DNA from: Paramacrobiotus richtersi
Lineage: Eukaryota > Tardigrada > Eutardigrada > Parachela > Macrobiotidae
Assembly: GCA_034698045.1 (NCBI GenBank)
Contig: JAQGAU010000919.1
Coordinates: 1 to 22,645 of the forward strand
Length of the DNA: 22,645 nt
Direction of reading: 5' to 3'
Shown here piece by piece: positions 17,080-22,645 of the stretch; the stretch's first letter is position 1; the number at the start of each line of letters is the position of its first letter. A program made the position numbers and the translations under genes. Under the pieces are notes generated by a model. It saw only the letters and a program-made list of their open reading frames with translations, did no database searches and was not told the origin of the DNA.

Positions 17080-18130
17080 CGTCAAAAATCTAGCCAGTAA
17101 GTACGCAAATGATGCCCGCTTACCCGCAAGCCTCGCAGCTGTTGGAGCATTTCGAAGTACTTCAACACACATTATGATGACACCTAATGGCGCTCGCTGA
17201 TGGCGGCCTAACGACCTACAGCTAAATCGCGCGGTTTGTCGCACAATATTTATCGTGTCGTATGTCGTTTGGTTTCGTCGTCGTTAACGTTTGGTTTCGT
17301 CATGCATTCGTACATTTGTATGAGACTAGTTTACCCGAAATTAAGTCATGACATGTTTTCCGGGTCAAACTGTAGATAAAAATTAATTCATGCTACAGCT
17401 GCAGCAGTAGGAGGGAGCACTTGCACTAATAAACGCGCTTTGCATGTCCGTACGGTATCGTATGGTACCGTTTGACTATCAGCGTTATAAGAAGATAACT
17501 TGCATGATAATCATGATAATACAGTACATACATCGAGTGCATGGCTAGCAGCAATGGTTTTCCTAAAAGTTAACCATTTAGAGAAAGAGTTCGGTAAGCT
17601 GTGCAACCAACATAACCGAGTCTTATTAATTGGTGGCAGGACTAGAGACAGCATGGTATTCGATTTCAACTGAATAATACACACGAAACGATGTAGCAGA
17701 GCATCTGACAGAATTACAGTGCTAATTTGTTAATAGTATAATTATAGATGTGCTGCGTCTTTATACAGAATTAATGAGTACTTATGTTTTTAATTTTAAA
17801 CCATTAATGCTTTCTCGATGGCTTAGCTGCTTTGTGTATAGCTCGCCGTACCTGTATTACACTGTCAATAAACATCATAACAAGGTTAAATAAATTTTTT
17901 TCTCCATAGTTAAGTTTGGCTTGAATCGTGCGAGTGCTCGTGCGAGTGCTCGTACGCTACGAGCACTACTTAACATTAAGACAGACGCACACGTGCTGTA
18001 TTGATATTTACAGAATATGTATAATAATCGATGTTTGCATGTTTCCGAATCAGGCAGACAAACGCAGATCACGATGTGATAAACCGAACGCTGTCCGAGA
18101 CGGAAACAACAAAACCAAAAAATTGCTTTA
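17080..18130. repeat. Duplicated block QR, copy 3
   Basis: Aligns with 5112-6130 at an offset of about 12.0 kb. It ends in the same landmarks, TTTCCGAATCAGGCA, ATCACGATGTGAT and GGAAACAACAAAACCAA. Compared with copy 1 it has extra sequence, including a GTTTGGTTTCGTC repetition near 17266-17305 and the GTGCGAGTGCTC tandem near 17927. No coding frame is shared with copy 1. Confidence 0.75.
17927..17965. repeat. Tandem and inverted GAGTGCTC repeat
   Basis: GTGCGAGTGCTC occurs twice in tandem, followed by TACGCTACGAGCAC, whose GAGCAC can pair with the GTGCTC strings. It is absent from the matching place in copy 1. Confidence 0.7.
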
Positions 18131-18929
18131 CACAACTTAAAAAGCTGATAAAAATCACAAGCGCAGAAATCAATTTATAAGATGTCTGATATACCTGATA
18201 ATGCGCCAAAGCGATGGTTACAATGCCAGTATGAAAACAACACTTAAACGTTTTTCGTAAGGTCGCCTATTTTCGCTCAAGATCATCGACTACATGTTTC
18301 TACGTAAGATCTGTTGGGATCAGGGGTGCCGCCTTCTATCGCTAATTCTTCTTTAAAAAACTGGCACGCTCCCAGAGATCTGGAAAGAATACAGCATAAA
18401 GCGGTTCATATCTTCTCAGATCCCTAACGTCACGATCATATCGGTGCGGCAGTGCTGCACCAGGTGCTGATCGGTGGAGCAAGAGCCGTTAGGATTTCTC
18501 GACAAGAGGTCTCTGTCAATCGTACAAACGCCATCTCGCCTCTTCTGCGAGATGTTAAACGAACTAGTTGCTCACGCTATGCAAGTCTTTGCGAACTATT
18601 AAGGAGCGCTGTACTCATAGTGCATACAACTCCCACCGGACGAAATGTCCAGAAATATGCATCTGAGAACGTTGGGCGAGAGATTGTCACATCGCTGCAG
18701 GCATCACACCGATGCAAGCGACCAGCAGGAACTAAACAGCTGCTGGTACTTTGCAGTAGTAACTACGCGGGAATAGTTCAATATGAACTATCCATCCGCT
18801 CCTAAGTCGAAAGGGAAGGTCGTACCATCGGAATTGCTGATATTTACAGGATTGTTATCCGATTATGAGAACGATTCTCCCGTGGGCGTGGATCTGGATG
18901 GAAACTTCCTAAATTGCCCTTTTTTAACA
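18131..18929 (+). other. Two weak plus-strand frames before block S2
   Basis: A frame of 117 codons at 18452-18805 contains no methionine codon at all (it starts with GTG) and its peptide has no motif. An ATG frame begins at 18783 (MNYPSAPKSKGKVVPSELL, then GLLSDYENDSPVGVDLDG) and has coding-like composition to about 18920, where it enters repeat S. It could be an exon of the candidates that follow. The region has no counterpart in copy 1. Confidence 0.25.
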
Positions 18930-19420
18930 CGACAGCCACCTAGACACCGACATGGATGGAGACGATCTTTAGGATATTTCCTCCGAGAACTTCAAGTGCC
19001 AGTTCCGATACCCGATGTCGTAAGCGACTCCGCACCTCTAAAATGATGCTCTAACGACAGGCACTGTGCGGAAACGCCGTCGAACAGCTAGCATACACGT
19101 AAAACTGGCGGACATTCCGTACAGTCTACACCGCAATGTATCACACAATCATGGCGATAAAGTGAAAGAGGGCGTATGTCCACGGTAAACTTTGGACGAA
19201 TTTCGGTTGAGCTAGAAGATGTTGTATTGGGAGATTGAAAATTGCGGGTGGTGACCGCATGTGGTGACCGGCGTATGTTACCACAAAGACTTCCATGACT
19301 GGGGTCACGCAAAAGGAAGAGTCGAGTCGGCCGAATGGAAAGATGGTGTGTGACAGCAGCACTGGAGTTGGAGTCGATTCTGAACCACGACGTCAAAAAA
19401 ATCTGTAGCGGCGATCTGGC
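18930..19420. repeat. Duplicated block S, copy 2
   Basis: A single module matching the two at 6300-7060. It begins around a shared AGCCACCTA string preceded by a pyrimidine-rich tract and AG (an acceptor-like context in both copies), continues with GTTCCGATACCCGA and ends in CCACAAAGACTTCCATGACT. It runs straight into the exon candidate at 19335. Confidence 0.7.
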
Positions 19421-19507
19421 GGAAAAATTCATCGAAGCGGATCCTGCTCGACTGGTTTTCGGTCTGACTTTTCCATCTGATCGACTCACCGACATTTGTT
19501 GGTACAG
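19335..19507 (+). CDS. Likely exon with a canonical donor, unknown protein
   Basis: ATG frame (open from 19299) giving LELESILNHDVKKICSGDLA and ADPARLVFGLTFPSDRLTDI, 57 codons plus two bases, ending at a canonical donor, CAG|GTAAGT, at 19507/19508. Codon use is convincingly coding. The corresponding place in S1 (7018) keeps ESILNHDLK but then has a stop. The next good downstream exon (19821) does not join in frame, so an exon is missing or the gene is broken. Family not recognised. Confidence 0.45.
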
Positions 19508-19820
19508 GTAAGTGAAAACGCAATGAACCACCAACGGCTGTCGCAGCGAAACAACGCACAGAAAGAGTGCGTAAACCTCCGAGGTGGCAGTAGATTATCA
19601 AATGTTTTCTTGTATTTCACGAAAAATCATCATAATGATATTATCTTGTTGTTTCTGCGCTATGCATAGCAACTAGTTCACAGTAGTATTTTTTAGTTGC
19701 TTGGAAAATAATTTTTGTTGCGAGTTTTACGATTTGGAGTTTTTTGATTAACTTAGTGCTTTAATCACAATTAATCCATATTGCCGTGGCTACTAGAGTG
19801 CCGGGTATTCCGATTTGCAG

Positions 19821-20011
19821 AACCGACAGACGAAGCGGTTACGGAGGCAGCGGCCGTGACTGGCCGCGACAGGGAGTCCAAAAGTCCCGACCACGACGAC
19901 CTCGAGCATGTTAAATCTGCAAGCAGAAACACATGCTTCGCCAGCAAACCAGGAATCTCCACAACAGAATGTCGTCCGAAGTTAATCGTCCGTAATTGCA
20001 CCCGTGTCTAA
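19821..20011 (+). CDS. Likely internal or terminal exon, unknown protein
   Basis: After an acceptor CGATTTGCAG (19820) a frame with strongly coding codons reads PTDEAVTEAAAVTGRDRESK, SPDHDDLEHVK and CFASKPGISTTECRPKLIV, then TAA at 20009-20011. The first half is acidic and likely disordered; three cysteines are in the second half. It needs one base from the preceding exon, which the donor at 19507 does not provide (it leaves two). It may belong with the frame at 20025-20177. Confidence 0.4.
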
Positions 20012-20024
20012 CCTGTCGCTGCAG

Positions 20025-20177
20025 AGAGAGCCAATGGAGCAGCATTTTGAAATAGATTTCCGTCGTTGGGAAGCCTTCACTTAAAAAGAAAAGGATGACG
20101 CAGTTGAACACCTTAAGAAGAATCCTGGCGACTCTCCATCGGGCCTGGACTGGAATAAGTGGACTGGGCCGAAATAG
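20025..20177 (+). pseudogene. Exon-like frame split by an in-frame TAA
   Basis: After an acceptor CTGTCGCTGCAG (20024) one frame reads EPMEQHFEIDFRRWEAFT, meets TAA at 20082-20084, and continues unbroken in the same frame as KEKDDAVEHLKKN and SGLDWNKWTGPK before TAG at 20175. Both halves look coding. A single nonsense change in a once-working C-terminal exon is the simplest reading. Stop readthrough or sequence error are alternatives. The family is unknown. Confidence 0.45.
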
Positions 20178-20243
20178 TGTCGAATTTCATATGTATTTGG
20201 TGTGCTATTAATCACATTGGTGTTTGTAGTACTTCTTTTTCAT

Positions 20244-20525
20244 TTAAAAAACGAAGTAGGGGAGATGTGAAACTCCTCCAAAGTTAGCAACCATGACCTT
20301 GTTGTTGTATTTACTTCTGTGGCACTGTTGTGGTACTCGGTTCAGTATGCGATTAAAGAGCTGGCGAACGGTCGCATTTCTCGTACATAACACCCGGAAA
20401 TGAACAGGCGCTGCGTATAAGCTACCAGTGTCGAAGGAGCGATTCTGTTTCTTTGCAAAGTCTAGCAGTAAACTGAGACTATGTACGTTATCCAAGTTAC
20501 TACTCATTCCCATTGGCTTTTTCAA
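20244..20525 (-). CDS. Possible small gene or exon, about 90 residues
   Basis: The minus-strand frame opens with TTG at 20525; the first ATG is at 20513. It reads SSNLDNVHSLSLLLDFAKKQ, then NRSFDTGSLYAAPVHFRVLC and VRQLFNRILNRVPQQC. Composition is natural and there are three cysteines. No signal peptide, TATA box or AATAAA is clear. A donor-like AACAAG|GTCATG near the end could shorten it. Family not recognised. Confidence 0.35.
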   Translation of the reverse strand: MKKPMGMSSNLDNVHSLSLLLDFAKKQNRSFDTGSLYAAPVHFRVLCTRNATVRQLFNRILNRVPQQCHRSKYNNKVMVANFGGVSHLPYFVF

Positions 20526-20607
20526 ATTTTGCTTCGAATTACATTTTACATTCGGATAAAAGTTTCTTAAGGTCGGTAAGGGTTTCGTAAGGGTTACGTA
20601 ACGGTTA

Positions 20608-20673
20608 CCACAGTAGTGCCTGTGAATCCGCCTCTGCTTATTATAAGGACGCAGAGATTCACAGGCACTGTGG
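20608..20673. repeat. Long stem-loop with internal bulges
   Basis: The left arm (20608-20637) and right arm (20651-20673) pair over CCACAG/TGCCTGTGAATC/TCTGC, with two small bulges on the left side and a 13-base loop. The arms contain TGCCTGTGAATC and GATTCACAGGCA. A GTAAGGGTT-type tandem lies just upstream (about 20576-20606). It could be a fold-back element or a hairpin RNA; no transcription signal is seen. Confidence 0.75.
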
Positions 20674-20797
20674 GCAGTGTGGGGTTACGAAGGGTAAACA
20701 ACGTAAGTACCACGCATGCGTCTAACCCAAGCTAAGGCAGAGGTAGAAATTCAAATACAAACCCACACGGTTATCGAGCGGTCACGCAGAAAGCTAA

Positions 20798-20986
20798 AGC
20801 TTATCGATTATTGAATATTCCTACAATGCTTCATCTAAATGTGAGAGAAATTCTAATAAACTGCTGACAGTAGTTGTATTATTCTGCAGCTTCTGTACCA
20901 ATGTAGCTGCGAAAAAACCCAAAAAAACCCAGAAAGTCTGCGAATTACTGTCTTTGGACGCACAAGAAGGCGGTCACTGTTGTTAA
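20798..20986 (+). pseudogene. Secreted-peptide-like frame without a start codon
   Basis: A 62-codon frame, open from a TAA at 20795, contains a signal-peptide-like run (KLLTVVVLFCSFCTNVAA) followed by a lysine-rich segment (KKPKKTQKVCELLSLDAQEG) and a final HCC. There is no ATG in the frame. It resembles the layout of the other small secreted cysteine peptides here, and may be a remnant or an exon whose start is spliced in from elsewhere. Confidence 0.3.
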
Positions 20987-21249
20987 AGATTTTAATACTA
21001 AGGGGCACAGTTTATGATATTTTATGCAGCGGGATAAGCATTTGAAACGCTAATCTATGATCCAATGGAATGCGTCTGCCGTCAGTTTGAAAGACAGAAA
21101 GGTGAAGCAGAACGCCCGTGCACTTCGAATATCTACATACAGTACACCTATTTTCAACTCCATTTGAATCCCGATAATATAGGCACATATTTTAAATTGA
21201 GCATAATGTACACCTTGAACTCTGAATCTACCAAATTAAAAATTATCAG

Positions 21250-21447
21250 TGCCACAATAGTCGTTTATTTAAACCTGTGCCCTTCGTCGATGATGCATTA
21301 GTCTGGCTATTACATTATCACGACACTAAGCGCATTTATACATATTCCGAAGCTGCAACGGAAAGACTGAAAGATTTTGTTCGAAGTCCAGAACACCTCG
21401 ATATGGACTACCGGAAAGACTACTTCCATAAACTTGTGGAAATCTAA
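21250..21447 (+). CDS. C-terminal exon, 65 residues, unknown protein
   Basis: Begins after an acceptor, AAATTATCAG (21249), and ends with TAA at 21445. It reads RLFKPVPFVDDALVWLLHYH, then RIYTYSEAATERLKDFV and EHLDMDYRKDYFHKLVEI. The codon use and amphipathic pattern are clearly coding. It has no ATG near its start. An upstream ATG frame at 21065 (MECVCRQFERQK) with a donor-like AAAG|GTGAAG is close, but the phases do not match. It may be the last exon of a helical protein. Family not recognised. Confidence 0.45.
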   Translation, partial: CHNSRLFKPVPFVDDALVWLLHYHDTKRIYTYSEAATERLKDFVRSPEHLDMDYRKDYFHKLVEI

Positions 21448-21869
21448 TTTCATATTTACAACATACTGTGCCAGTTTGGTTACGTGCTCAAATACGAAAT
21501 TTCACAATTTCATCAAAATCATGGAAGATGTGCTCCGGTCGCCAGCACCCGGTGATGCGTGGCAGTCGAGTTCGAACGATGTCTTCTGGGAACCACACTG
21601 AGCGAGACGTTCGATGCGCAAGAGGGGAAAGCGAGCTCAACGGCAAAATCCAGTAGCAAACTGCACTGTTTGTGGTCAGTTACGAGCAGATAAATTCTCT
21701 TTTCTGTTAATCGGTCGTGTTATCGTTTGAATTCAGGCCACAGGTCTGCGTATAAGGTAGACGTAAAAAATTGTAGTATGTGCACTTAGCGTGAGCACCT
21801 GTAGCTATTAAATTGCTTCGTTGAATACATTAAACTAAATTTGCATCAATGAGGCTACAAAAAATTTAC

Positions 21870-22340
21870 GGTCTTCAACTTTTCTCAGAAAATTATTAAT
21901 CTATTCTAACGCTTATGACTTAGCTTAATGCAAGTGATCAAGCCGGAAGAAAACCGGCAAGTGACTTCATACCATGATGCTGCACGCTTTGAAGGGTGGA
22001 AATCCGCGCGTGAAAGTCTATCAACTACAACATGAGAGTCCGCTGCTGCGCATCAGCATCAGTTGATCCAATGTCAGCATGTTGAATTTAGTAAAGATAA
22101 CAATTGCGCTATCAGCAAATTGGCCATAAATCACCTTAGACAGGATCATCGAGATGACGCTTCGCATGTAAACTGGTCACCAGGTTTGTGGAAGCTGCTT
22201 GCGAGTAAAGGACGACTCGACTGCTGCCGTGAGGACTCCTGACGAAAATTGCTAAGCAACAGAAACAATATGATAGATTTCGAAACACCGATCAGGGCAT
22301 TTTTGCAACACAGTCAGCACAAAGGTGTCACAAAAGACGA
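21870..22340 (-). pseudogene. Decayed membrane-protein gene (block T2)
   Basis: Minus-strand counterpart of 9830-10360. It encodes VTPLC, then a TGA where copy 1 has Q, GVSKSIILFLLLSNFRQESS, a stretch ending DQFTCEASS, and in another frame FADSAIVIFTKFN. Conserved peptides in changing frames together with indels mark it as a pseudogene. The CAATTGCGCTATCAGCAAAT string at 22101 (10117 in copy 1) is the best nucleotide anchor. Confidence 0.45.
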
Positions 22341-22645
22341 ATAACACATCCGGTTTGCTCCATCAGCAGCGGCGTGGAGAGGTTTCGGTATTGCCCTGAG
22401 CCATCTTCCACGGGGGGGGGGGGGAAATATTTTAAATTACGTATGGGCCGGCGTGGCTATAATAGCCCGTAATGAGCCAGAAATTTAGTTTGGGGTGAGC
22501 CACTCTATTGCTTTCAGGGCTTTTGGGGTGAGCCAAGGCTCACTGGCCATATACCTCCCGACGCCTGTGCCATGGTGGGTTAATAAAGAGTGTACGCGGC
22601 ACCAGTGTGTAAGTAATCGAATGCCGAGCCAGAAATCGACTTTAA
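22341..22645. other. Right end of the window: poly-G run and short repeats, no gene
   Basis: A run of 13 G at 22412-22424 is followed by sequence containing GGGGTGAGCCA twice (about 22492 and 22533) and GAGCCAGAAAT twice (about 22474 and 22624). GTGAGCC/GGCTCAC strings also occur beside the palindrome at 10783-10812. No coding frame is supported. Confidence 0.5.

Noticed and set aside
19088-19534. A 148-codon frame on the minus strand
   Set aside because: It lies antisense to block S2 and to the well-supported exon at 19335-19507. Its peptide is low in structure, and the S1 copies do not keep the frame intact, so it is taken as a shadow.
22412-22424. A run of 13 G, considered as a G-quadruplex or regulatory element
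   Set aside because: A single uninterrupted homopolymer is more simply a slippage run or a sequencing problem, and no gene is near.

Overview
The window looks like nuclear DNA from a small invertebrate with compact genes. Its likely genes carry short introns with GT/AG ends (69-72 nt in the two clearest cases), TATA boxes close to start codons and AATAAA signals after stops. Operons and ribosome-binding sites are absent. The best gene is an F-box protein of a type I associate with a lineage-expanded family in tardigrades. The tardigrade assignment is an inference and was not checked.

Most of the window is one old event. Four blocks recur in the same order and orientation about 12 kb apart: P (441-917 and 12847-13328), QR (5112-6130 and 17080-18130), S (6300-7060 and 18930-19420) and T (9830-10360 and 21870-22340). 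The window is therefore two diverged tandem copies of a unit of about 12 kb. Copy 1 is mostly decayed. Copy 2 holds the best genes.

Copy 1 (about 1-11 kb) contains a minus-strand coding remnant (71-341), the broken 3' half of a cysteine-rich secreted-protein gene (P1), the 3' tail of a LINE reverse-transcriptase gene (minus strand, 1910-2209), an open-frame segment broken by an in-frame TAG and a 17-bp duplication (2470-4331), repeats QR1 and S1, small pseudogene candidates (7888-8158, 8602-9305, 9340-9596) and a decayed membrane-protein gene on the minus strand (T1).

Copy 2 and its upstream flank (about 10.9-22.4 kb) contain small cysteine-rich frames on the minus strand (10951-11966), repeat U1, the intact 94-residue secreted cysteine-rich gene (12649-12933), a second cysteine-rich exon on the minus strand (13905-14186), the two-exon F-box gene (14191-15723) with a displaced fragment of itself (16360-16512), a short secreted-peptide gene (16668-16874) whose 3' UTR is repeat U2, then QR3, S2, a set of exon-like frames (19335-20177), further exon candidates and T2.

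No metabolic pathway is visible. The theme is birth and death of lineage-specific genes: secreted cysteine-rich peptides, F-box proteins and possible membrane receptors, duplicated locally and then broken by small indels. Near-perfect palindromes, above all at 10724-10782, stand out because the surrounding DNA is so diverged.
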